Assembly: GCA_937902055.1 (NCBI GenBank)
Contig: CALGUJ010000259.1
Coordinates: 1-5,591 of the forward strand
Length of the DNA: 5,591 nucleotides
Reading direction: 5' to 3'
Source: an uncultured Pelolinea sp.
GTDB lineage: Bacteria; Chloroflexota; Anaerolineae; Anaerolineales; Anaerolineaceae
Part shown: piece after piece, positions 1 to 5,591 of the stretch
Position numbering within the stretch: position 1 is the first letter of the stretch
How the letters are laid out: each line of letters starts with the position of its first letter
Notes under the pieces: model-generated
What the model saw: only the letters and a program-made list of their open reading frames with translations
The model's database searches: none
What the model was told of the DNA's origin: nothing
Translations under genes and position numbers: made by a program

Positions 1-149
1 TGCGGGCAGATTTCCTTTAAAAAGAAATCCACCTTTTCCTCGTCGCCATTGAAAATCTTGCGGTAAAGATAGCGCGGGTTCCAGTCCAGCAAAACGCCGC
101 CCAGGTCAAAGATGATCGCCGGATTTTTCTGCGCGTTTCCGTCCATCAT
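1..149 (-). CDS. HAD-superfamily phosphatase, YihX-like subfamily IA (partial, N-terminal 49 codons)
   Basis: Reading from 149 to the left edge gives 49 complete codons without a stop, so only the N-terminus of a protein usually near 200 residues is present. Residues 11-24 read AIIFDLGGVLLDWN, which is HAD motif I with Asp15 as the expected phosphoryl-accepting nucleophile. The second acid of the usual DxD is Gly17, giving DxG. This is normal in the YihX branch (E. coli YihX, a glucose-1-phosphate phosphatase, has FDLGNV). The following NPRYLYRKIF stretch is typical of the cap region start. ATG at 149-147 is preferred because GAGGAG (158-163 on this strand) lies 8 nt upstream. A second ATG follows at once (146-144). 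The start overlaps the MFS stop as ATGA (149-146), indicating translational coupling as third gene of the regulator operon. A soluble cytoplasmic sugar-phosphate or related phosphatase is likely. The substrate is unknown, and motifs II-IV lie outside the window. Confidence 0.85.
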   Translation of the reverse strand, partial: MMDGNAQKNPAIIFDLGGVLLDWNPRYLYRKIFNGDEEKVDFFLKEICP

Positions 150-1336
150 GACCGGCTCTCCTCAATTACGCAAACCTCATCCACTGAAGTGTGCGCCACG
201 GACACCTTGCCCGCCATCAACACCAAAATAACGGCCAGGCAGGCGATCACCGCGAATGAAACCCGCAATGAAGTCGCGTTGGCAATCAGCCCGATGGTTG
301 TCGGCCCAACCAGCGATCCCATGTAACCGATATTTGCCACGCCCGCAATGCCGGTGCCGGGCGCGATGCCGGGGATGTTGCCGGCAGCACTGTACACCAG
401 CGGGATGATGTTGGAAAGCCCCAAACCGACCGCCGCGAAACCAACGATGGCCAGGGCAGGATGGTCCGTGAGGATCAGGATCACCAGGCCGGCCGCGGTC
501 AGCAGACCGCCGAAACGCACCAGGTCAGCAGATTGGACCTTCCTGCTTAACCAATCGCCGAACATGCGCCCGAGCGTCATGGTCAGGGAAAAGGCGGCGT
601 AACCCAGCGCGGCAAAAGCAGCGTCGGTCTTCAACACGCGCGTGAGGTAAACGCCGCTCCAATCCGCCATGGCGATCTCGTTCATCGCCGAGCAAAAAGC
701 GATCGCGCCCAATGCCCACAATGGCCGCTTGGGAAATTGGAAGGTTATTTTCTTTTCCTTGGATCCGGAGGCGGTGGGCAGCAAATGCGGGTACATGAAA
801 AGCAGGATGGCGGTAAAGAAAACAGATGCCAGCAGAAAATGGATCGTCAGGGGCATTGCGCGCATGGACGCCATGCCGGCGCTGGTCAGCGCTCCGAACA
901 GCGCTCCCACGCTGTAGCTGGCATGAAAAGATGACATCAACGCATAGCCGGCTTTGCGCTCCACCAGCACCGCCTGTTCGTTCATGGCCACATCCATGCC
1001 GCTCATGGTGGCGCCGAAAAGCGTCAATCCGGCAAAAAGCAGGGCGGGGCGCGGCGCGAGCGCCAGTAATGGCAGCGCCGCGCACATGCCCAGACCGCCG
1101 ATTAAGGTGATCTTGCGGCTGCCATAGCGCGCCACCAACCCGCCGGTCAGCGAGAGCGCGGTTAACACGCCGATGGACAAGCCCAACAGGACCAGGCCCA
1201 GACTGCCTTCATTCAAATTCAGCCTGGCCTGCACAGCCGGGATGCGCGCCACCCAGGTGGCCATCAATGCCCCGCAGGCGAAGAATGCCGCCAGCACGGC
1301 AGCCTGAGATTTACCCTCTGGCAAGATTTTTTTCAT
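146..1336 (-). CDS. MFS transporter, YbjJ-like
   Basis: This 396-residue integral membrane protein has about 12 hydrophobic segments (roughly 12-33, 44-64, 75-95, 98-118, 134-154, 164-183, 205-225, 241-258, 272-290, 293-313, 330-353, 357-377) and a polar central loop near 184-205, the standard MFS plan and length. A loop 2-3 motif A is visible at 65-76 (GGLVARYGSRKI). Other stretches match my memory of the YbjJ-type family: MDVAMNEQ (114-121), SSFHASYSVGALFGA (135-149), EIAMADWSGVYL (220-231) and GYMGSLVGPTTIG (337-349). YbjJ itself has no firm substrate; relatives are annotated as sugar or drug permeases, so import versus export is undecided. ATG at 1336 has GAGGT 5 nt upstream. It follows the DeoR-family gene by 26 bp and overlaps the HAD gene by 4 bp, so it is the middle gene of one operon. 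In E. coli ybjJ also sits beside a HAD phosphatase gene, ybjI, although that one is of a different (Cof-type) subclass. Confidence 0.92.
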   Translation of the reverse strand: MKKILPEGKSQAAVLAAFFACGALMATWVARIPAVQARLNLNEGSLGLVLLGLSIGVLTALSLTGGLVARYGSRKITLIGGLGMCAALPLLALAPRPALLFAGLTLFGATMSGMDVAMNEQAVLVERKAGYALMSSFHASYSVGALFGALTSAGMASMRAMPLTIHFLLASVFFTAILLFMYPHLLPTASGSKEKKITFQFPKRPLWALGAIAFCSAMNEIAMADWSGVYLTRVLKTDAAFAALGYAAFSLTMTLGRMFGDWLSRKVQSADLVRFGGLLTAAGLVILILTDHPALAIVGFAAVGLGLSNIIPLVYSAAGNIPGIAPGTGIAGVANIGYMGSLVGPTTIGLIANATSLRVSFAVIACLAVILVLMAGKVSVAHTSVDEVCVIEESRS

Positions 1337-1362
1337 TTTTTACCTCAATGAAATTGCGATTT

Positions 1363-2133
1363 TTAATCCGCCCGTACGATCTGGATTCCCAGCGCACGAT
1401 AGGGAGCCAATTGCTCCTCCGGTACGGTATTTTCGGTCACGATGTGGGTGATATTATCCGCGGAAGCCACAAAAAATGGCGCAATGGCGCCCAGTTTATC
1501 CGCGGTCAACGTGGCGATCACCTCGCCGGATTGTTCGATCAGGGCGCGCACCAGCTCCACTTCTTCATACAAAGTGCTGGTGATACCCACTTCGGGATGC
1601 ACGCCGCAAACTCCCAGGAAACAGATATCCGCCTGGAATCCCCTAACCTTGTCAGTCGCTTCCGCCCCGCAGGTCACCAGTTCACGCCGGTTCATGGGCC
1701 CGCCCACCATGACGACCTCCACGTGCGTGTATTCCAGTAAGTACAAAGCGATCAGCGGGCTGGTGGTCACCGCCGTGGCGCGCAGGTCTAGTGGCAAATT
1801 CCTGGCAATTTCCGCATTCATGGTTCCGCCGCCGAACAGGATCAATTGGCCGTCCTTGACCAGCCGGCTGGCAGCCAGCGATAAACCCGGCTTGACTTCC
1901 AGATGCTGCTTATCGCGTTCGTAATACGGCCCGCGGCTGGGCGTCAGCGGCAGCGCCCCGCCGTGCACGCGTTTCAACAGGCGCGCGGCAGCCAGCTCGC
2001 CCAGGTCACGCCGGATGGTGTCTTCCGATACCCCGTAACGCTCGCTCAACTCGGCGGCTACCACTTTGCCGTTGCGGCGCAGCTCTTCCAGGATCAGGTC
2101 GCGCCGTTCCTGGCATAAATCGATGGTCTGCAT
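1363..2133 (-). CDS. DeoR/GlpR-family transcriptional regulator
   Basis: The 256-residue length is typical for the family. The N-terminal winged helix-turn-helix (about 8-60) contains the recognition segment VSEDTIRRDLGEL (35-47) followed by LLKRVHGGAL (52-61), the DeoR hallmark. The C-terminal sensor domain (about 80-235, ISOCOT-like fold) shows GGGTMNAEIARNL (101-113), VTTSPLIALYL (122-132), VGGPMNRREL (143-152) and GVCGVHPEVGIT (174-185). The family's usual DSSKFG loop is read here as TADKLG (210-215): the lysine is kept but the first acid is a threonine. Relatives bind phosphorylated sugars or related metabolites and usually repress the operon they head. ATG at 2133 is supported by AAGGA 7 nt upstream (2141-2145). 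The gene is first in the operon with the MFS and HAD genes, behind a consensus promoter and three 10-bp repeats that probably form its own operator. The effector cannot be named from sequence. Confidence 0.93.
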   Translation of the reverse strand: MQTIDLCQERRDLILEELRRNGKVVAAELSERYGVSEDTIRRDLGELAAARLLKRVHGGALPLTPSRGPYYERDKQHLEVKPGLSLAASRLVKDGQLILFGGGTMNAEIARNLPLDLRATAVTTSPLIALYLLEYTHVEVVMVGGPMNRRELVTCGAEATDKVRGFQADICFLGVCGVHPEVGITSTLYEEVELVRALIEQSGEVIATLTADKLGAIAPFFVASADNITHIVTENTVPEEQLAPYRALGIQIVRAD

Positions 2134-2140
2134 GTGCTTG

Positions 2141-2170
2141 TCCTTGCGTTTATTTGCGGTTTTTTGCGGT
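2141..2170 (-). repeat. Three tandem 10-bp units, candidate operator of the DeoR-family regulator
   Basis: On the minus strand three consecutive units read ACCGCAAAAA (2170-2161), ACCGCAAATA (2160-2151) and AACGCAAGGA (2150-2141), sharing the core A(C/A)CGCAA. The period is exactly 10 bp, close to one helical turn, so a protein would meet each copy on the same face. The array covers about +1 to the Shine-Dalgarno site of the regulator gene, where bound repressor would block the start of transcription; the last unit contains the ribosome-binding AAGGA. Many DeoR-family operators consist of direct repeats, so autoregulation is the natural reading. The repeat is seen directly, but protein binding is inferred. 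Confidence 0.6.
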
Positions 2171-2177
2171 ATTCTGC

Positions 2178-2206
2178 ATTATAGTGAGGATTCCATTTTC
2201 TGTCAA
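2178..2206 (-). promoter_or_regulatory. Consensus sigma-70-type promoter of the deoR-MFS-HAD operon
   Basis: On the minus strand TTGACA (2206-2201) is followed by a 17-bp spacer (2200-2184) and TATAAT (2183-2178). All twelve hexamer positions and the spacer length match the housekeeping consensus. The expected transcription start is near 2171, giving a leader of about 38 nt to the regulator ATG at 2133. There is no TG for an extended -10. Such a strong core promoter implies that control comes from a repressor, in line with the repeats directly downstream. Confidence 0.88.
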
Positions 2207-2214
2207 CCGGCCCT

Positions 2215-2244
2215 AAAAATCCCCCGGTTTCAGCCCGGGGGATT
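2215..2244 (-). terminator. Rho-independent terminator of the ABC exporter gene
   Basis: A perfect 10-bp inverted repeat (2218-2227 with 2235-2244, AATCCCCCGG / CCGGGGGATT) encloses a 7-nt loop. On the minus strand the stem runs into a T-tract (TTTTT, 2219-2215), while the plus strand has no T-run after the stem, so it acts for minus-strand transcripts. It begins 23 nt after the ABC stop codon at 2268 and ends 8 bp before the -35 box of the next operon, insulating the two transcripts. Confidence 0.9.
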
Positions 2245-2267
2245 CTCCTTAATTCCGCAAAAACAGC

Positions 2268-4028
2268 TCATTCTACCTGGTTAGCCGCCAGGTCGTTCTC
2301 GATTTGCACGCTCACCAGCCGTTTATAGAGTCCATTCTCCTTCATCAACTGCTGATGGCTGCCTTCTTCCACCACACGGCTGCCTTCCAGCACCACGATC
2401 TTGCCCGCGTTGCGGATGGTGGACAGGCGGTGGGCGATCACAATCACGGTCTTACCCACCATCATCTTTTCCAGCGCCTGCTGGATCAGCATCTCGGTCT
2501 CGGTATCCACCGAGGAAGTGGCTTCATCAAGTATGAGGATGGGCGCGTCCTTCAGCACGGTGCGCGCGATGGCGATGCGTTGGCGCTGTCCGCCGGAAAG
2601 CTTCACCCCACGCTCGCCGATAAAAGTATCGTAACCCTCCGGCAGTTGCAGGATGAAATCGTGGGCGTTGGCGATCTTCGCGGCGCGTATGACTTCTTCC
2701 TCACCGGCGTCCTGTTTGCCGAACAGGATGTTGTCGCGCACGCTGCCGTGGAACAGGAACACGTTTTGCAGCACGATGCTGATCTGTTCGCGCAGGCTCT
2801 TGAGGGTCAGGTCGCGCACGTCGTGCCCGTCAATTGAAATGGACCCGCCGCACACGTCGTAGAAGCGCGGGATCAGGTTGGCCAGGGTGGTCTTGCCCAC
2901 GCCGGTCGGCCCCACCAACGCCGTCACCTTGCCGGCCGGAATGGTCAGGTTGATGTTTTCCAACACCGGGATGTTCGCGTCATATTGGAAGAAAACGTCG
3001 CGCAGCTCGATCTCGCCGTGTGTGTCCTTTGGCAACTGAATGGCATCCGCTTTCTCGACGATGTTGGGCGCTTCCGCGAACAGGGCATTGACCCGCTCGG
3101 CGCCGGCCAGCGCCGTTTCCACGTTCTCCCAGATATTGCTCAACTCGCGGATGGGTTGGTAGAGCGTCTCAAGATACAGGAAGAACGCCACCAGGGAATC
3201 CACCCCCAGCGTCTGGCCCAGTACGAATTTACCGCCGAAGTAGATCAGGATGATGCTGCCCAACGAGGAGGCAAACTGCACCAGGGGATGGAAAGTGGCC
3301 ATCAGGCGCAGCGCGTGCAGGTTGGTGAGGCGGTAATCGTTGATATAGTCGGCCACTTTCATTGATTCCGCTTCCTCACGCGTGAAGGCCATGATCTCGC
3401 GCACGCCCGAAAGGTTGTCGTTCAGCGTGGCGTTCAGTTCTCCCAGCTTGCGCTGGCGCGCGCGGAAAGCCGGCCGCACGATCCTGTCATAAGCCTGCAT
3501 GGTCAAGATGATCAGCGGGACCGGGATCATGCCCAGCAAAGCCAGCGGGGCGTTGATGCCGAACAGGATGACCAGCACGCCGATCAGGGTGAGCACATTC
3601 GCGATCAGGTCCGGGATGGCATGCGCGATCAGGCTCTCCAGCAGGTCGGTATCGTTGACCAGTTGCGACATCAATTGACCGGTTTGCTTGTTCTCGTAAA
3701 AACGCAGGGAAAGCCGCTGCACGTGTTCGTAAAGATGCGAACGCACGTCCGCCACCACGCCCCAGCCGGCGATATGCGCCATGTAACTGCGCAGGTACTG
3801 CAGCCCGATGCGGATGCCGTAGGCTCCCAGAGCCAGCAGCGCCAGGTTGGTGATCTGCTGCATGTCCGCCTGTTTCAGCTCCGGGTTGGTCACGATGGCG
3901 ATCATTTGCTTGATCAGCCAGGGCGCCAGCAACTGGACGCCAACCAGCAACAGCATGCTGAGAATGGTCAAAGTTAGAACAGCGGCATATTTGCGCAGAT
4001 ATCCCAATACAAAGCGAAATGATTTCAA
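2268..4028 (-). CDS. ABC exporter half-transporter (MsbA/LmrA-like, fused membrane and ATPase domains)
   Basis: From the TTG start the protein has 586 residues, the usual length for a fused type-IV ABC exporter subunit. An N-terminal six-helix membrane domain (first helix about 15-36, last about 275-295) precedes a complete nucleotide-binding domain. In this numbering the A-loop Tyr is 349, Walker A GPTGVGKTT is 373-381, the Q-loop Gln is 421, the signature LSGGQ is 477-481, Walker B ILILDE is 497-502 with catalytic Glu502, the D-loop SSVD is 505-508 and the H-loop His is 533. No catalytic residue is missing, and no partner half-transporter lies beside it, so a homodimer is likely. It would use ATP to export a lipid, drug or peptide from the inner leaflet; the substrate is not predictable. 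The frame is open to an ATG at 4076 (602 residues) but that start has no ribosome site, whereas TTG 4028 has GGAGG 7 nt upstream and yields the family-like MKSFRFVLGYLRKY. It is probably monocistronic, with its own terminator. Confidence 0.93.
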   Translation of the reverse strand: MKSFRFVLGYLRKYAAVLTLTILSMLLLVGVQLLAPWLIKQMIAIVTNPELKQADMQQITNLALLALGAYGIRIGLQYLRSYMAHIAGWGVVADVRSHLYEHVQRLSLRFYENKQTGQLMSQLVNDTDLLESLIAHAIPDLIANVLTLIGVLVILFGINAPLALLGMIPVPLIILTMQAYDRIVRPAFRARQRKLGELNATLNDNLSGVREIMAFTREEAESMKVADYINDYRLTNLHALRLMATFHPLVQFASSLGSIILIYFGGKFVLGQTLGVDSLVAFFLYLETLYQPIRELSNIWENVETALAGAERVNALFAEAPNIVEKADAIQLPKDTHGEIELRDVFFQYDANIPVLENINLTIPAGKVTALVGPTGVGKTTLANLIPRFYDVCGGSISIDGHDVRDLTLKSLREQISIVLQNVFLFHGSVRDNILFGKQDAGEEEVIRAAKIANAHDFILQLPEGYDTFIGERGVKLSGGQRQRIAIARTVLKDAPILILDEATSSVDTETEMLIQQALEKMMVGKTVIVIAHRLSTIRNAGKIVVLEGSRVVEEGSHQQLMKENGLYKRLVSVQIENDLAANQVE

Positions 4029-4035
4029 GGAAAAA

Positions 4036-4040
4036 CCTCC
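4036..4040 (-). promoter_or_regulatory. Shine-Dalgarno site selecting the TTG start of the ABC exporter
   Basis: GGAGG on the minus strand (CCTCC on plus) lies 7 nt from TTG at 4028-4026. The two upstream in-frame ATGs (4076 and 4046) have no purine-rich site at a useful distance. This decides the start in favour of TTG and shortens the protein by 16 residues relative to the longest frame. Confidence 0.72.
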
Positions 4041-4074
4041 ATCCATTACAGAACGATAAGCAACACGAATACCC

Positions 4075-4104
4075 ATTCTAACTGATGTCGCCCAATACTG
4101 ACTA
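4075..4104 (-). promoter_or_regulatory. Possible promoter of the ABC exporter gene
   Basis: On the minus strand TAGTCA (4104-4099, 4 of 6 consensus positions) and TAGAAT (4080-4075, 5 of 6) are 18 bp apart. The start of transcription would fall near 4068, about 40 nt before the TTG start and inside the frame opened by ATG 4076, in keeping with the shorter protein. The match is imperfect and could be chance in an AT-rich gap. Confidence 0.35.
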
Positions 4105-4108
4105 TAAT
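4103..4108 (+). promoter_or_regulatory. Possible -10 element of the MBOAT gene
   Basis: TATAAT on the plus strand lies about 50 bp upstream of the MBOAT ATG, in the right place for its promoter. No convincing -35 hexamer is found 15-19 bp further up (best 3 of 6), and the TG of an extended -10 is displaced by one base, so the promoter may be weak or activator-dependent. It overlaps the proposed -35 of the divergent ABC gene. Confidence 0.4.
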
Positions 4109-4159
4109 TGTGGCAAATTCAGCGAGAAAAGAACCATTAAAAGATAATCCCGAAAAACC

Positions 4160-5541
4160 ATGGAATTGAACTCACCCGTTTTTTTATTCATCTTCTTGCC
4201 CATCTTCCTGGTTTTGTATTCGGCCTGTCCCGCGCGCGCCCGGAATATCCTGCTGCTGGTTTCCAGCGCTGCCTTTCTGATTTGGGGCGACCCGCTCTAT
4301 TTTCCGGTTATATTCGGATTAGCGCTCCTTACCGCTGTATTCCTTGCCGGGATTCAAAAGAACGCGGCGGATGCCCGCAAAGTGAAGCAGTTGAAAACTG
4401 CAGGGGTGATAATCAATCTAATCAGCCTGCTCTTTTTCAAGGTCCTGGCGGCTTACGGCCCGGCCATCCTCGCCGCTGCTGCCCAAGCCGGCATCAGCTT
4501 TTCCTCCCGGATCAGCCCATACCTGCCGCAAATCGCCCGCCTGCCGCTGGGGCTTTCCTTCCTCGCTTTTCAGGCAGTCAGCCTGCTGCTGGACGCACCT
4601 TACGCGACTGCAAGTAAGGGGAGCCTGTTTCTGCCGGCTTCGCTGCACCTGCTGCTGTTTCCCAAAGCCATTTCCGGCCCGCTGGTGCGTTTCGATCAAC
4701 TTCGCGATCAATTGAATGGGAAGAAATTTTCCCTTGAGCAGCTCGCTGCCGGATTGCGGCGCTTCATGCTGGGTTTTGCCAAGAAAGCCCTGATCGCCGA
4801 CCAACTGGCGCTGGTTACCAACGGCGGTATCTTCGATCAAAACCCGCAGCATATCCCCGGCGGGGTGGCCTGGATGGTGATCCTCTGTTATACCTTGCAG
4901 ATCTATTTCGATTTCGCCGCCTACAGCGACATGGCCATCGGGTTGGGGCAGGCGCTGGGGTTCAGGTTCCCGGAGAACTTCAATAATCCCTACTGGTCGG
5001 TTTCCATCACTGATTTCTGGCGCCGCTGGCACATGACCCTCTCGGCCTGGTTCCGCGATTACGTCTTTTACCCACTGGAAAGGAAACGCGCGCGTTCAAA
5101 AAAGGGAAGCCAATCGCTGAACATCCTGATTGTGTTCCTGCTGACCGGCTTATGGCACGGCATCACCCCGCCCTTCATCGTCTGGGGCCTGATCCAGGGC
5201 GCGGCCCTGGCGCTCGAAAGCGGGCGTTTCGGCCGCCAACTGCGCCGCCTGTGGCAGCCGCTGCAGCACCTTTACGCGCTGCTGGTCATCATACTCGGCT
5301 GGGTCTTCTTCCGCTCCCCCAGTTTGGCGTATGCCTTCCAATTCCTGAAGGCGTTGGGCGGCGTTTCCGGCCCGGTTAATCCCTTGCCTTATTCGGTCTT
5401 TCCACCGCTCGCAACCCTGACCTGGCTCGCCTTTGGCGCCGGTATCCTGTTATCGCTTCCTTTTAATAAGATTCTGGAACTCAACTTGCCAAAGATAGAC
5501 CGGGAAAGCCGTACCTGGATATGGGTGCAAAATGGCCTGAG
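4160..5541 (+). CDS. AlgI-like MBOAT-family O-acyltransferase (3' end cut by contig end)
   Basis: There are 460 genomic codons, open to the end of real sequence. The protein is a polytopic membrane enzyme that would transfer an acyl (often acetyl) group to an extracellular polysaccharide or other envelope acceptor. The N-terminus MELNSPVFLFIFLP (1-14) is typical of AlgI relatives. Residues 129-145 (PLGLSFLAFQAVSLLLD) and 166-177 (LFPKAISGPLVR) match the family core. The signature region spans 248-306, including YFDFAAYSDMAIGLG (249-263), NFNNPYW (273-279), and FWRRWHMTLSAWFRDYV (286-302) with conserved His291. LWHG (331-334) carries His333, corresponding to the essential MBOAT histidine. The GWVFFR motif at 380-385 comes late in the fold, so perhaps only the last few tens of residues are missing. 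The ATG at 4160 is favoured by the conserved N-terminus, although no clear Shine-Dalgarno site precedes it. AlgI-type genes are often followed by an SGNH/AlgX/AlgJ-type partner, which would lie past the edge. The acceptor is unknown. Confidence 0.9.
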
Positions 5542-5591
5542 AGATCGGAAGAGCACACGTCTGAACTCCAGTCACGAGTGGATAACTCGTA
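5542..5591 (+). other. Illumina TruSeq indexed adapter sequence (untrimmed artefact)
   Basis: The last 50 bases begin with AGATCGGAAGAGC, continue through the constant part ending in CCAGTCAC (5575), then GAGTGGAT (5576-5583) and AACTCGTA. From memory this is the TruSeq indexed adapter with the index sold as number 23 (GAGTGGAT), followed by the constant ATCTCGTA with one mismatch at 5585. It is not part of the organism. It keeps the MBOAT frame open and would add the false peptide RDRKSTRLNSSHEWITR, whose core RKSTRLNSSH is a known contaminant tail in protein databases. Confidence 0.97.

Noticed and set aside
525..1085. A 186-codon minus-strand frame overlapping the MFS gene in another phase
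   Set aside because: It is Arg/His-rich with no membrane segments, and the overlapping MFS frame is continuous with family motifs. Nothing suggests a frameshift.
1267..1740. Plus-strand frames across the MFS start and regulator C-terminus
   Set aside because: They are antisense to the DeoR-type sensor domain, cross the operon's intergenic gap and have no ribosome site or known motif.
2134..2177. A riboswitch or structured leader ahead of the regulator gene
   Set aside because: The leader is only about 38 nt, made largely of A-rich direct repeats, with no stable hairpin or anti-terminator. Operator DNA is the simpler reading.
2215..2244. The hairpin as a bidirectional terminator or a protein-binding palindrome
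   Set aside because: Only the minus strand has a T-run after the stem, no plus-strand gene ends here, and the position after the ABC stop explains it as an ordinary terminator.
2304..2837. A 177-codon plus-strand open frame opposite the ABC ATPase domain
   Set aside because: The His/Gln-rich composition is typical of the antisense of a GC-rich coding region. The minus strand here encodes intact Walker B, signature and H-loop motifs.
4418..5032. A 204-codon open frame on the minus strand opposite the MBOAT gene
   Set aside because: It lies wholly antisense to a convincing gene, has low-complexity Gln/Arg/Pro-rich composition and shows no recognisable domain. It is a shadow of codon use in the plus-strand gene.
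5543..5591. Continuation of the MBOAT protein through RDRKSTRLNSSHEWITR
   Set aside because: These codons are adapter sequence, so the gene is annotated only to 5541.

Overview
This is a bacterial, moderately GC-rich, gene-dense contig of about 5.5 kb. It holds five protein-coding genes, two of them cut by the ends, and no RNA gene, CRISPR array or insertion sequence that I can see. The lineage cannot be fixed from this window. The style (DeoR/MFS/HAD operon, MsbA-like half-transporter, AlgI-like acyltransferase, consensus sigma-70-type promoter, strong Shine-Dalgarno sites) would fit an environmental or gut/digester bacterium. An Anaerolineae-type Chloroflexota is my low-confidence guess. 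The last 50 bases (5542-5591) are not genomic: they match the Illumina TruSeq indexed adapter, so the right edge is a sequencing/assembly end and real sequence stops at about 5541.

Layout. From 2133 leftwards on the minus strand runs a three-gene operon: a DeoR/GlpR-family regulator (1363-2133), a YbjJ-like MFS transporter (146-1336, 26 bp downstream), and the first 49 codons of a YihX-like HAD phosphatase (from 149 to beyond the left edge, overlapping the MFS stop as ATGA). The operon has a sigma-70 promoter matching consensus at every position (TTGACA, 17 bp, TATAAT). Three tandem 10-bp units (2141-2170) fill the leader from about the transcription start to the Shine-Dalgarno site and are a good candidate operator for the regulator. 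Upstream, also on the minus strand, an ABC exporter half-transporter (2268-4028) ends in a rho-independent terminator (2215-2244) that sits only 8 bp before the operon promoter. A short divergent region (4029-4159) separates it from a plus-strand AlgI-like MBOAT O-acyltransferase gene (4160-5541) that runs off the true contig end.

How the genes may work together. The regulator, transporter and phosphatase are almost certainly one transcript. DeoR-family sensors usually respond to phosphorylated sugars, HAD proteins of this type remove phosphate from sugar phosphates, and the MFS protein could move the resulting free sugar. A metabolite-relief (dephosphorylate and export) or carbohydrate-utilisation module is therefore plausible but unproven. 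The ABC exporter and MBOAT enzyme are both envelope-type functions, but they are divergently transcribed and nothing in the sequence shows that they cooperate. I found no clear evidence of a wholly new system. The most useful observations are the adapter tail, the phased repeat operator candidate and the corrected ABC start codon.
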